DNA of 12,392 nucleotides from contig URZB01000021.1 in NCBI GenBank assembly GCA_900552295.1, forward strand, positions 1-12,392. Direction: 5' to 3'. Below the pieces are notes generated by a model, which saw nothing but the letters and a program-made list of their open reading frames with translations, was not told the DNA's origin and did not search any database. The position numbers and the translations under genes are program-made. Origin of the DNA: an uncultured Collinsella sp. (GTDB lineage: Bacteria; Actinomycetota; Coriobacteriia; Coriobacteriales; Coriobacteriaceae). This document shows, piece by piece, positions 5,857 to 12,392 of this stretch. Positions within the stretch are counted from its first letter, which is position 1. Each line of letters opens with the position of its first letter.

Positions 5857-7227
5857 ATGGACCAGCGTTCCGTACGCGATATTCTTGCCGGTAAAACCTA
5901 CTTTATCCGCACCTTTGGCTGCCAGATGAATCAGCACGATTCCGAGCGCGTGAGCGGTCTGCTCGATTCGTATGGTTGCCTCATGGCGCTCGATCCCGAG
6001 CATGCCGATATCGTTGTCTTCATGACATGCTGTGTGCGTGAGGCCGCCGATACTCGTCTGTACGGTCAGTGCAATTCCTGCAAAAGCCTGCCGCCTTCGC
6101 CTTCGGGCAAGCGTGTGGTTGCCGTGGGCGGCTGCATTGCGCAGCGTGATGGCGAGGGCCTGCTCACCAACGTCGATAACGTCAATGTCATCTTTGGCAC
6201 GCATTCTATCGCACATGTGGCCGAGCTCATTGCCGAGGCGTTCCTTGACGGCAAGCGTCATATCCGCACCAATGAGCATGAGGATACGGATGCCATGAGC
6301 ATGCCGTGGCATCGCGAGACCCAGTATCACGCCTGGGTGCCCATCATGACGGGCTGCAATAATTTCTGCACCTATTGCATCGTGCCGTACGTGCGCGGTC
6401 GCGAAAAAAGTCGCCCCTTCGAGGAGATTGTCGACGAGGTGACCGGTTTGGTGCGCCAGGGCGTGCGTGAGATTACGCTGCTGGGCCAAAACGTTAACTC
6501 ATATGGTCGCGATCTGTTTGGCAAGCCGCGTTTTGCCGATCTGCTGCGTGCCGTGGGCGATACGGGTGTGGAGCGCATCTTCTTTACGTCTTCGCATCCC
6601 AAGGATCTGCTCCCCGAGACCATCGACGCCATGGCCGAGACGCCTGTCGTTATGCCGCAGTTGCACCTGGCCGTCCAGTCAGGTTCGACACGGATCCTCA
6701 AAGAGATGAATCGCCGTTATACACGCGAGGACTATCTGGGCCTGGTCGATCGCATTCGCAACCGCATGCCCGATATCGCGCTCTCGACCGACATTATCGT
6801 TGGCTTCCCGGGCGAGACTGAAGAAGACTTTGAGCAGACGCTCTCACTTGCCGAGACGGTCCGCTATGCTCAGGCCTATACCTTCATCTATTCCAAGCGC
6901 GCCGGTACCCCGGCCGCCGAGATTGACGATCCTACGCCGCATGAGGTTATTCTCGAGCGTTTCAACCGCCTGGTTAAGGTTATCGAGACCACGGCGCACG
7001 AGTACAACCAGGGTGAGCTTCATACTGTGGTGCCGGCGCTCATTGAGGGAACGAGTAAAAAGAACGACGCGGTCCTGCTGGGCAAGAGTTCCAAGAATCA
7101 GACCGTGCATGCGCCTATCCCCGAGGGTTACAGCATCGATCAGCTTGTTGGCAAGATCGTTGATGTTGACGTTGACGTTGCCAAGACCTGGTATTTGTCC
7201 GGCTCCGTTGTGGGCGAGCCGCGCTAA
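5857..7227 (+). CDS. miaB: tRNA-2-methylthio-N6-dimethylallyladenosine synthase MiaB
   Basis: MiaB is a radical-SAM methylthiotransferase that adds the methylthio group to i6A37 of tRNAs, after MiaA has made i6A. The 456-aa product has the UPF0004 cluster cysteines C22 (TFGCQMN), C58 (MTCCVRE) and C93 (GGCIAQ), the radical-SAM motif C167-x3-C171-x2-C174 (TGCNNFCTYCIVPYVRGRE), and a C-terminal TRAM domain (about 385-450). Unusual is an added Cys pair C72/C75 (QCNSC) between the second and third cluster cysteines. ATG 5857 is preferred because AGGA (5844-5847) is 9 bases upstream; ATG 5851 would leave only 3. The stop overlaps the miaA start (TAATG), so MiaA and MiaB, which act in sequence on the same base, are coupled. 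Confidence 0.95.
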   Translation: MDQRSVRDILAGKTYFIRTFGCQMNQHDSERVSGLLDSYGCLMALDPEHADIVVFMTCCVREAADTRLYGQCNSCKSLPPSPSGKRVVAVGGCIAQRDGEGLLTNVDNVNVIFGTHSIAHVAELIAEAFLDGKRHIRTNEHEDTDAMSMPWHRETQYHAWVPIMTGCNNFCTYCIVPYVRGREKSRPFEEIVDEVTGLVRQGVREITLLGQNVNSYGRDLFGKPRFADLLRAVGDTGVERIFFTSSHPKDLLPETIDAMAETPVVMPQLHLAVQSGSTRILKEMNRRYTREDYLGLVDRIRNRMPDIALSTDIIVGFPGETEEDFEQTLSLAETVRYAQAYTFIYSKRAGTPAAEIDDPTPHEVILERFNRLVKVIETTAHEYNQGELHTVVPALIEGTSKKNDAVLLGKSSKNQTVHAPIPEGYSIDQLVGKIVDVDVDVAKTWYLSGSVVGEPR

Positions 7228-8165
7228 TGGTTTCTCCCGGGGCAGGTCTTTCCGCCGTTGCGATCGTCGGTCCGACGGCGGTTGGTAAGAGTGGTGTTGC
7301 CGACCGTTTGGCGGCTCGTCTTTCGTCCGAAGTGCTGTCGTGCGATGCGATGCAAATCTATCGCGGCATGGACATCGGTACCGCAAAGATGGCGCTCGAT
7401 GAGTGTACGGCGCCGCTGCGTCTCGTCGACATTGTAGAGCCGGGTGTGGCGTACTCTGCGGCGCTTTATCAGGCTGACGCTCGCGCGCATGTTGAGCGTT
7501 TGCTTGGCGAGGGCCGCCTACCGGTGTTTTGCGGGGGCACAGGCTTGTATCTCAAGGCCGCCCTGGATGAGATGGATTTTCCCTCGGGCGAGCTTGAGGA
7601 CGATCGTCGCGCGGGGTATCAGGAACTTGCCGAGCGTATTGGCGAGGAAGAACTGCATGCTCTGCTTGCCGAGCGCGATCCAGAATCGGCTGCTGTTATT
7701 CATCCCCATAACGTGCGCCGTGTGATTCGTGCGCTCGAGATGCATGATGATGGTATCTCCTATGCAAAGCAAAAAAGTCAGTTTAGTGTTCCGCGCGAGC
7801 ATTATCATGCCCTATGGTTTGGTCTGACGCGTAATCGTGAGGTGCTCTACGAGCGCATTAACCTGCGTGTCGATCTGATGTTTGAACAGGGTCTTGTTGA
7901 TGAGGTTCGCGGTCTTATGGACCAGGGGCTGGGAGATGCCCTGACTTCGATGCAGGCAATTGGCTATAAAGAGATCATCGATGCTTTCAATGGCGTGATT
8001 TCTATGGATGAGGCTCGCGAACTCATCAAGATGCGTTCGCGTCGCTATGCCAAACGTCAGCTTTCGTGGTTTAAGCGCGATGACCGTATCGTGTGGTTTG
8101 ATATGGACGAGTTTACGATCGATGAGGTCATTGAGGACATCCTGCATCGTATTGAGGCTGCCTAA
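7227..8165 (+). CDS. miaA: tRNA dimethylallyltransferase MiaA
   Basis: MiaA transfers a dimethylallyl group from dimethylallyl diphosphate to N6 of A37 in tRNAs reading codons that begin with U; MiaB then methylthiolates the product. The 312-aa protein has the P-loop GPTAVGKS at 15-22, SCDAMQIYRGMDIGTAK at 38-54 with the conserved Asp40, GGTGLY at 103-108, HPHNVRRVIRALE, MQAIGYKEI and RYAKRQLSWFK near the C-terminus. Length is typical. The ATG at 7227 shares its A with the miaB stop codon, and its own stop overlaps the hflX start in the same TAATG manner, so all three are translated from one message. Confidence 0.96.
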   Translation: MVSPGAGLSAVAIVGPTAVGKSGVADRLAARLSSEVLSCDAMQIYRGMDIGTAKMALDECTAPLRLVDIVEPGVAYSAALYQADARAHVERLLGEGRLPVFCGGTGLYLKAALDEMDFPSGELEDDRRAGYQELAERIGEEELHALLAERDPESAAVIHPHNVRRVIRALEMHDDGISYAKQKSQFSVPREHYHALWFGLTRNREVLYERINLRVDLMFEQGLVDEVRGLMDQGLGDALTSMQAIGYKEIIDAFNGVISMDEARELIKMRSRRYAKRQLSWFKRDDRIVWFDMDEFTIDEVIEDILHRIEAA

Positions 8166-9454
8166 TGGCCCGTTTCCCCCTTGTTCCCACGGCACCCGAG
8201 CCCGAGTGTGCCATATTAGTTGGTGTTGAGTGGCGCGACAATGCATGGCCGCTCGATCGTTCGCTTGACGAGCTTGAGCGCCTGGCCCATACGGCTGGCG
8301 CCCAGTGCGTGGCGCGTTTGTCACAGCGTCTGGTTAAGCCGTATCCAAAATCGTTTATCGGTTCCGGTAAGGTTGAAGAGCTGTGCGGCCTGGTGCATCG
8401 CATGGATGCCGATGTCGTTATCTTTGACGACGACCTGACGCCCTCGCAGCAATCCTATTTGGAGAAAGCCGTGGGCGAGCCGGTAAAGATTATCGATCGT
8501 ACAGCACTGATCTTGGATATCTTTGGCCTGCATGCTCAGACGCGTGAGGGACGCCTACAGGTACAGCTGGCGCAGCTTCAATATCTTTTGCCTCGTCTGC
8601 GTGGCATGTGGAGCCATCTTGCCAAGGAGCATACGCGCGGCGGCATCGGTTCGCGCTTTGGCCAGGGTGAAAGCCAGCTCGAGGTTGACCGTCGCTTGAT
8701 TCGCAATAAGATTGCCGCGCTTCGTCGTGAGCTCAAGCAGGTTGAGCAGCGTCGCGATGTCCAGTCCAAGAGCCGCATTGAGTCACCGGCGTTTCGCGTC
8801 GCGTTAGCCGGTTATACCAATGCCGGTAAATCGACGTTGCTCAATCGCCTGACCGGCTCTACGGTACTTTCGCAGGACAAGCTGTTTGCTACGCTCGACC
8901 CGACGACGCGTTCGTATCGCCTGCCCGGCGGTCGCGGCATGACGATTACCGATACCGTTGGCTTTATTCAAAAGCTACCGCATGGTCTTGTTGATGCCTT
9001 TAAGTCCACGCTGTCTGAGGTTCTTGGTGCCGATCTGATCCTTAAAGTTGTGGATGCCTCTGACGAGGACTTCGAGCGCCAGCTCGAGGCAGTCGATCGC
9101 GTTCTTGACGAGATCGGTGCCGGCGAGCGTTTGACGCTTACGGTGTTCAATAAAATCGATCTTCTCGATAGCGTTGATCGATTGAGTTTCCGTCGTCGCT
9201 ATCCCGAGGCCGTGCTGTTCTCGGCCCAGACGGGCGAGGGGCTCGACGATCTCGTCGACCGTATTGCTCGTGAGGCGGCTGCCACCGATGTGTTGCTCTC
9301 CGCTGATATCCCGTATCGCGAGGGCGCCCTCATCACGCTGGTGCATGAACAGGGAACCCTTTTGCACGAGGAGTATCTTGAGGGCGGCGTTCGTATTGTT
9401 GCGAAGCTGCCGGCTCGTATCGCGCCGCGGCTCAAGCGTTATCGCACCGAGTAG
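8165..9454 (+). CDS. hflX: Ribosome-associated GTPase HflX
   Basis: HflX is a GTPase that binds 50S subunits and splits or rescues stalled ribosomes, for example under heat or antibiotic stress. The 429-aa product has an N-terminal HflX domain with a GSGKVEEL motif near 66-73, a coiled region (about 170-205), and the GTPase motifs G1 GYTNAGKS (216-223), G3 DTVGF (263-267), G4 NKID (329-332) and G5 SAQTGEG (353-359). The start overlaps the miaA stop (TAATG). In other actinobacteria dapF often lies between miaA and hflX; here it is absent. The last 16 bases overlap the convergent minus-strand gene ending at 9439. Confidence 0.96.
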   Translation: MARFPLVPTAPEPECAILVGVEWRDNAWPLDRSLDELERLAHTAGAQCVARLSQRLVKPYPKSFIGSGKVEELCGLVHRMDADVVIFDDDLTPSQQSYLEKAVGEPVKIIDRTALILDIFGLHAQTREGRLQVQLAQLQYLLPRLRGMWSHLAKEHTRGGIGSRFGQGESQLEVDRRLIRNKIAALRRELKQVEQRRDVQSKSRIESPAFRVALAGYTNAGKSTLLNRLTGSTVLSQDKLFATLDPTTRSYRLPGGRGMTITDTVGFIQKLPHGLVDAFKSTLSEVLGADLILKVVDASDEDFERQLEAVDRVLDEIGAGERLTLTVFNKIDLLDSVDRLSFRRRYPEAVLFSAQTGEGLDDLVDRIAREAAATDVLLSADIPYREGALITLVHEQGTLLHEEYLEGGVRIVAKLPARIAPRLKRYRTE

Positions 9455-10143
9455 ACGAGCTCCAAAATGCCCAGTATGATGGGCTGATGCAGCAGATAAA
9501 AGGGGAGTGCGTGACGTCCAAGGCTGGCGAGCGCCGGGATGGGATTGGCGTAGGCCCAGCTTGGGATGGTCTTATCGATTCCCTGCGCTATGTGTGCGGC
9601 GAAGTATCCTGCAAGATACATAAAGATAAACGGGATGATGGGGTAGTAATCACCTGAGACAAACCCAGGGCTTGGAAATCCCAGCCACGCCAGGTAGGGG
9701 ACAGGGCAGATCGTTTTGGGGATGCTCCAGGTGAGGGCGAACAACACAAGGCATAGGGACATGCCCCATCTCGCCGATATCTTCTTAAGGACGGGATCGG
9801 TCAACGCCACGATGCCGGTACATGCGGCCATGCAGTAGATGATGCCAAAATTAACCGAATCGTCGACTGAGACAAGTGTTGTTGCCAGCCAGACGACGAG
9901 TGCTGCTAAGGCGTATTTGGCGGCACGTTTGATATTGTTGCGCGAAAGGGTGCACATCCAACCCGCGATAAACAAAAATACCCAGCTGATGCTGGCGCGC
10001 CAGATGTCTTGAAAGACGGTCTGGGTAAACCAGGGCATATCCCAGCCGTACAGGTAGGCGAGATCGTAGCAAGCGTGAAAACCTGCCATTGAAATCATCG
10101 TAAACCCGCGGACGGTATCAAAGATGGTGATGCGTTTTTGCAT
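9439..10143 (-). CDS. DUF1624 / HGSNAT-catalytic-domain membrane protein, probable acyltransferase
   Basis: The 234-aa integral membrane protein has about six or seven hydrophobic segments. The opening RITIFDTVRGFTMISMAGFH (residues 4-23), with a conserved Arg-Gly and His23, plus FLFIAGW (57-62), FGIIYCMA (99-106), the YYPIIPFIFMYLAGY stretch (167-180) and the ending LGRHALPFYLLHQPI (208-222), fit the DUF1624 family related to heparan-alpha-glucosaminide N-acetyltransferase. Such proteins are thought to move acyl groups across a membrane; the substrate here is unknown. Its ATG overlaps the lexA stop (TAATG on the minus strand), so it should be translated together with lexA and share its SOS control. 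Its 3' end overlaps hflX by 16 bp with no visible terminator between. Confidence 0.82.
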   Translation of the reverse strand: MQKRITIFDTVRGFTMISMAGFHACYDLAYLYGWDMPWFTQTVFQDIWRASISWVFLFIAGWMCTLSRNNIKRAAKYALAALVVWLATTLVSVDDSVNFGIIYCMAACTGIVALTDPVLKKISARWGMSLCLVLFALTWSIPKTICPVPYLAWLGFPSPGFVSGDYYPIIPFIFMYLAGYFAAHIAQGIDKTIPSWAYANPIPALASLGRHALPFYLLHQPIILGILELVYSVR

Positions 10144-10787
10144 TACGAGAACCGGCGCATCAAGCCGACGACTTTGCCCAAAATAACGGGATTCGTTGCA
10201 TAGATAGGCTCCATGGTGTCATTCTCGGGCTGCAAGCGTACGCGTCCCTGCTCCTTGTAGAACGTCTTGACGGTCGCTGAACCATCAATCATGGCCACGA
10301 CAATTTCGCCGTTCATGGCACTCTTTTGCTCACGGACGATGATGTAATCGCCATTGAAGATGCCGACATTGATCATTGAGCTCCCATGTACCTCAAGGAT
10401 AAAGGAACCCTGATCAGTGGCGATTTCGGTCGGGATAGTAAAAGTGTCTTCGATATTCTGCTCGGCCAGAATGGGAATCCCAGCCGCGACGCGACCAACG
10501 AGCGGTAGCGAGACCGTTCCGCGAGGTGCGGTGGGCTCGTCAGATTTAGAAATTGAGACAGAGGAACCGTCCTCGTTAAAGAGTTCCAGGGCGCGCGGTT
10601 TGGTGGCATCGCGCTTGAGTAGCCCGCGCGCCTCCAGAGCAGATAGATGGGCGTGCACGGTGCTGGGGGAGGAAAGGCCCACGGCAGAAGCCATCTCGCG
10701 CACGCTGGGCGGATAACCCTTCTCCTGCTGATATTCCTTGATGAAGTCGTAAATTTGCTGCTGACGCTTGGTAATTTTGCGAGCCAT
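10143..10787 (-). CDS. lexA: LexA repressor
   Basis: LexA represses SOS genes and cleaves itself when RecA filaments form. The 214-aa product has an N-terminal winged helix-turn-helix (about 1-65, with PPSVREMASAVGLSSPSTVH as the recognition region), the Ala102-Gly103 cleavage bond (RVAAGIP), catalytic Ser137 (HGSSMINVG) and Lys174 (ATVKTFYKE). The start at 10787 is preferred over in-frame upstream ATGs (10808, 10892) because AGAGGA precedes it on the minus strand at about 8 bases and the protein then begins at the usual MARKITKRQ. It faces a LysM gene across a shared region with three LexA boxes, giving autorepression. The stop overlaps the start of the DUF1624 gene. Confidence 0.97.
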   Translation of the reverse strand: MARKITKRQQQIYDFIKEYQQEKGYPPSVREMASAVGLSSPSTVHAHLSALEARGLLKRDATKPRALELFNEDGSSVSISKSDEPTAPRGTVSLPLVGRVAAGIPILAEQNIEDTFTIPTEIATDQGSFILEVHGSSMINVGIFNGDYIIVREQKSAMNGEIVVAMIDGSATVKTFYKEQGRVRLQPENDTMEPIYATNPVILGKVVGLMRRFS

Positions 10788-10810
10788 CAGGGCATCCTCT
10801 CTACCCATGT

Positions 10811-10824
10811 CAAACAAATGTTCG
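10811..10824 (-). promoter_or_regulatory. LexA box A
   Basis: On the minus strand it reads CGAACATTTGTTTG, close to the CGAAC-N4-GTTCG pattern with one weaker arm. It is nearest to lexA, 24 bases before the start codon, and would act as a roadblock or third operator. Its centre is exactly 28 bp from box B. Confidence 0.72.
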
Positions 10825-10832
10825 AATTTTGC

Positions 10833-10860
10833 TTGACAGGAACAACTGTTCGAAGATAAT
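10833..10860 (+). promoter_or_regulatory. SOS promoter for the LysM gene (P1)
   Basis: A perfect TTGACA (10833-10838) is followed after 16 bp by GATAAT (10855-10860). LexA box B (10839-10852) fills the spacer. A second, weaker forward candidate TAGACA (10886-10891) / TGATAA (10909-10914) with a 17-bp spacer lies closer to the gene and may give basal expression. Confidence 0.65.
10839..10852 (+). promoter_or_regulatory. LexA box B
   Basis: GGAACAACTGTTCG contains a perfect GAAC-N4-GTTC palindrome (10840-10851). It lies inside the spacer of the forward promoter TTGACA/GATAAT, the same layout as at recA. Confidence 0.83.
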
Positions 10861-10887
10861 AATAACCGAACATTCGTTCTCGCGCTA
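10856..10887 (-). promoter_or_regulatory. lexA promoter, -10 only clear
   Basis: The minus strand offers two overlapping TATTAT hexamers (10856-10861 and 10859-10864). The matching -35 positions (CGCGAG or TAGCGC) are poor. For the second hexamer the 17-bp spacer 10865-10881 contains LexA box C, repeating the box-in-spacer plan of recA. The exact start is uncertain. Confidence 0.45.
10867..10880 (+). promoter_or_regulatory. LexA box C
   Basis: CGAACATTCGTTCT contains GAAC-N4-GTTC. It falls between the A/T-rich -10 candidates of the lexA minus-strand promoter and their -35 position, and just ahead of the second forward -35 candidate at 10886. It is 28 bp from box B. Confidence 0.83.
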
Positions 10888-10947
10888 GACATTTTTGTCC
10901 GCGCGGCTTGATAAAACTGTTCTCAGCAAAACACGCGAGAGGAGAAC

Positions 10948-11400
10948 ATGATGAACGCAACGAATATGGTCCAGGGAAACCTCGCCCTTAAGCTCGAGAC
11001 GCCTGCAGAACCCACTTTTACGGTTGTTCAGGGTGGTCGTTCCGGCTTTCAGCCTTTGACCGCAAAGCCTGCTCGCAATCAGCAGGCTGTAGTCGCGCCG
11101 GGCCGCGTTGCCCTCAAGGTTCCGACGATTGTCGCCGTTGCCGTTGCGCTTACGCTCTTCTTTGTCCTCGCTACGTCGGTCTTTAGCGCGCGTCACGCCG
11201 CGTATGCCGAGTCCGTTTCCAACGTTACCTACGAGACCATTCGCGTTCAGCCTGGTGATTCTCTTTGGTCGCTTGCCGAGGAATATCCAATCGAAGGCCT
11301 TTCCACGCAAGAGACTTCCGACATGATCCGTAACGTCAATCATCTGGAGCATGGTTCGCTCGCCGCCGGTGCGCATCTTAAGGTTCCTGCTCGTTCGTAA
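10948..11400 (+). CDS. One-pass LysM protein, probable SOS cell-division inhibitor (YneA/ChiZ-like)
   Basis: The 150-aa product has a cytoplasmic-looking N-terminus (1-57), one membrane helix (VPTIVAVAVALTLFFVLATSVF, about 58-79, written here in two parts by family comparison) and a C-terminal LysM domain (about 96-147: IRVQPGDSLWSLAEEYP and later LAAGAHLKVP). LysM domains bind peptidoglycan. Divergent placement next to lexA matches Bacillus yneA and mycobacterial Rv2719c/chiZ, SOS-induced proteins that delay division, so that role is inferred. Sequence identity beyond TM plus LysM is not evident. An AGAGGAG site (10938-10944) precedes two adjacent ATGs, 10948 and 10951; the second has the better spacing. 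Control is probably by LexA boxes B and C. nrdR follows 51 bases later. Confidence 0.82.
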   Translation: MMNATNMVQGNLALKLETPAEPTFTVVQGGRSGFQPLTAKPARNQQAVVAPGRVALKVPTIVAVAVALTLFFVLATSVFSARHAAYAESVSNVTYETIRVQPGDSLWSLAEEYPIEGLSTQETSDMIRNVNHLEHGSLAAGAHLKVPARS

Positions 11401-11413
11401 TCATTATCGCGCT

Positions 11414-11457
11414 GCGCATGGTACCCTTGTTATCGTTTAAGAGGAGGTACCATGCGC
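11414..11457 (+). promoter_or_regulatory. Inverted repeat covering the nrdR start codon
   Basis: GCGCATGGTACC (11414-11425) and GGTACCATGCGC (11446-11457) are perfect 12-bp reverse complements around a 20-base loop. The right arm contains the end of the Shine-Dalgarno AAGAGGAGG (11439-11447) and the ATG (11452-11454). In an RNA that starts upstream, for example read-through from the LysM gene, this hairpin would hide the start codon. Confidence 0.75.
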
Positions 11458-11895
11458 TGTCCTAAATGCGGCAAGGCACATACCCGCGTCGTTGATTCCC
11501 GTATGCAGGAGTCAAATAATACTATTAAGCGCCGTCGCGAATGTTGCTCGTGTAACTACCGCTTTACAACGTTCGAGCGATGCGAAGACCCAATTGAGGT
11601 CATTAAGTCGGACGGAACTAAGCAGCGGTTCGATCGCAATAAGCTGCTCGTCGGCTTGATGCGCGCCACCATCAAGCGTGATATCGACACTAAGAAGCTC
11701 AATGAGATTATCGACGACATCGAGGTCGAGCTGCGCTCTCGCACGCTGACGGCCGTCACGTCGCATGAGTTGGGTGACATGGTGCTCAAACGCTTGGCCA
11801 AGATCGACAAGGTGGCGTACATCCGCTTTGCCTCGGTCTACCGCGATTTCAAAGACGTCGATGAGTTTCTGCAAGAGCTCGACAAGCTAAGGTGA
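11452..11895 (+). CDS. nrdR: Transcriptional repressor NrdR
   Basis: NrdR senses ATP/dATP and represses ribonucleotide reductase genes. The 147-aa product has the N-terminal zinc ribbon with C3, C6, C31 and C34 ([12 protein letters not shown] ... [13 protein letters not shown]) and an ATP-cone domain beginning [21 protein letters not shown] (about 48-68, consensus of the family). Length is typical (about 150). The start is fixed by the invariant MRCP and by AAGAGGAGG 4 bases upstream. No NrdR box was recognised in this window, so its targets lie elsewhere. It sits after lexA/LysM as in Mycobacterium, and dut starts 4 bases after its stop. Confidence 0.97.
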   Translation: MRCPKCGKAHTRVVDSRMQESNNTIKRRRECCSCNYRFTTFERCEDPIEVIKSDGTKQRFDRNKLLVGLMRATIKRDIDTKKLNEIIDDIEVELRSRTLTAVTSHELGDMVLKRLAKIDKVAYIRFASVYRDFKDVDEFLQELDKLR

Positions 11896-11899
11896 TTCC

Positions 11900-12343
11900 A
11901 TGTCCAACATTACCCTCAACATAAAGCGTCTCGATTCCACCGTCGAGCTTCCCAAATACGCCCATCCCACCGATGCCGGCTTGGATCTGCGCTCCAACGA
12001 GGACTGCGTCCTGAAGCCCTTCGAACGCCGTCTGGTCTCTACCGGGCTGGCCATCGCCCTGCCCGATGGCTACGCCGGCTTCGTCCAGCCCCGCAGCGGC
12101 TTGGCCATCAAGCAGGGCTTGTCTATAGTCAACACGCCGGGCCTCATCGACGCCCACTACCGAGGAGAACTCAAGGTTATCCTCATCAACCTGGATCCCT
12201 CCAACAACATTCAAATCAACAAAGGCGACCGCATAGCCCAACTCGTCATCCAAGAAGTCCCCACGGTCAACCTCATAGAAGTAGAAGAACTAGACGAAAC
12301 CGACCGAGGCAACGGAGGCTTCGGCTCCTCCGGCGTCGCCTAG
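11900..12343 (+). CDS. dut: Deoxyuridine 5'-triphosphate nucleotidohydrolase (dUTPase)
   Basis: Dut splits dUTP to dUMP and diphosphate, keeping uracil out of DNA and feeding dTMP synthesis. All five trimeric dUTPase motifs are present in the 147-aa product: [12 protein letters not shown] (about 22-32), [24 protein letters not shown] with the catalytic Asp, [12 protein letters not shown] and [11 protein letters not shown] at the C-terminus. The ATG at 11900 follows the nrdR stop by 4 bases, with AAGGTGA inside the nrdR end as ribosome site, so the two are co-transcribed. Codon use changes along the gene: the 3' half is rich in A-ending codons (ATA, CTA, GTA, CGA, GAA, CAA) that the upstream genes avoid. 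Confidence 0.96.
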   Translation: MSNITLNIKRLDSTVELPKYAHPTDAGLDLRSNEDCVLKPFERRLVSTGLAIALPDGYAGFVQPRSGLAIKQGLSIVNTPGLIDAHYRGELKVILINLDPSNNIQINKGDRIAQLVIQEVPTVNLIEVEELDETDRGNGGFGSSGVA

Positions 12344-12392
12344 GGGCGCTCGTATCCCTCCCGCCCGCCTCTCACACATATCGTTCCACGCG
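12344..12392. other. Short C-rich tail, nothing recognised
   Basis: The 49 bases after dut hold no gene, clear hairpin or promoter that I can support. The stretch is C-rich on the plus strand. Confidence 0.5.

Noticed and set aside
10788..10892. Longer lexA start including residues before MARK
   Set aside because: The extension would code through LexA boxes A and B and has no ribosome site; LexA proteins begin near MARKITKRQ.
10919..10947. GTTCTC / GAGAAC arms as a fourth LexA box
   Set aside because: The arms are 17 bases apart instead of four, so they do not fit the box pattern.

Overview
The window is bacterial, and gene content, order and codon use point to a Coriobacteriia actinobacterium, most likely Collinsella or a close relative (inference; no search was run). 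Bases 1-48 are not genome: they match an Illumina Nextera i7/Read 2 adapter left on the contig end, so real sequence starts at 49 inside a truncated cinA/pncC gene.

Layout. (1) 49-410: 3' end of cinA. (2) 411-667: a possible terminator, a set of TTTGGTC repeats at about 11-bp pitch, and a promoter with a LexA box in its spacer. (3) 668-2520: recA-recX. (4) 2521-2777: a possible terminator, a good sigma-A-type promoter and a leader with a hairpin. (5) 2778-5415: rny (RNase Y) and, one base later, an unrecognised GHKL-type ATPase. (6) 5490-5807: spoVS behind two palindromes. (7) 5857-9454: miaB-miaA-hflX, joined by TAATG stop/start overlaps. (8) Minus strand, 10787-9439: lexA and a DUF1624-type membrane protein, also joined by TAATG; its end overlaps the end of hflX. 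(9) 10788-10947: a divergent control region with three LexA boxes exactly 28 bp apart. (10) 10948-12343: a one-pass LysM protein placed like YneA/ChiZ, then nrdR and dut.

The order recA-recX ... miaB ... miaA ... hflX ... lexA / LysM-nrdR is a familiar actinobacterial arrangement (Mycobacterium has the same order with more genes between). The functions form a DNA-damage and nucleotide-supply neighbourhood: RecA/RecX/LexA run the SOS response, the LysM protein probably delays division, NrdR represses ribonucleotide reductase and Dut removes dUTP. RNA-related genes (RNase Y, MiaA, MiaB, HflX) lie between.

Most of this is conserved core genome, not a mobile or defence island. The parts most worth a second look are the rny-GHKL ATPase-spoVS trio, the LexA membrane-protein operon, the LexA box geometry, the recA upstream repeats, and a 12-bp inverted repeat that can hide the nrdR start codon. 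No tRNA, rRNA, CRISPR array or insertion sequence was seen.
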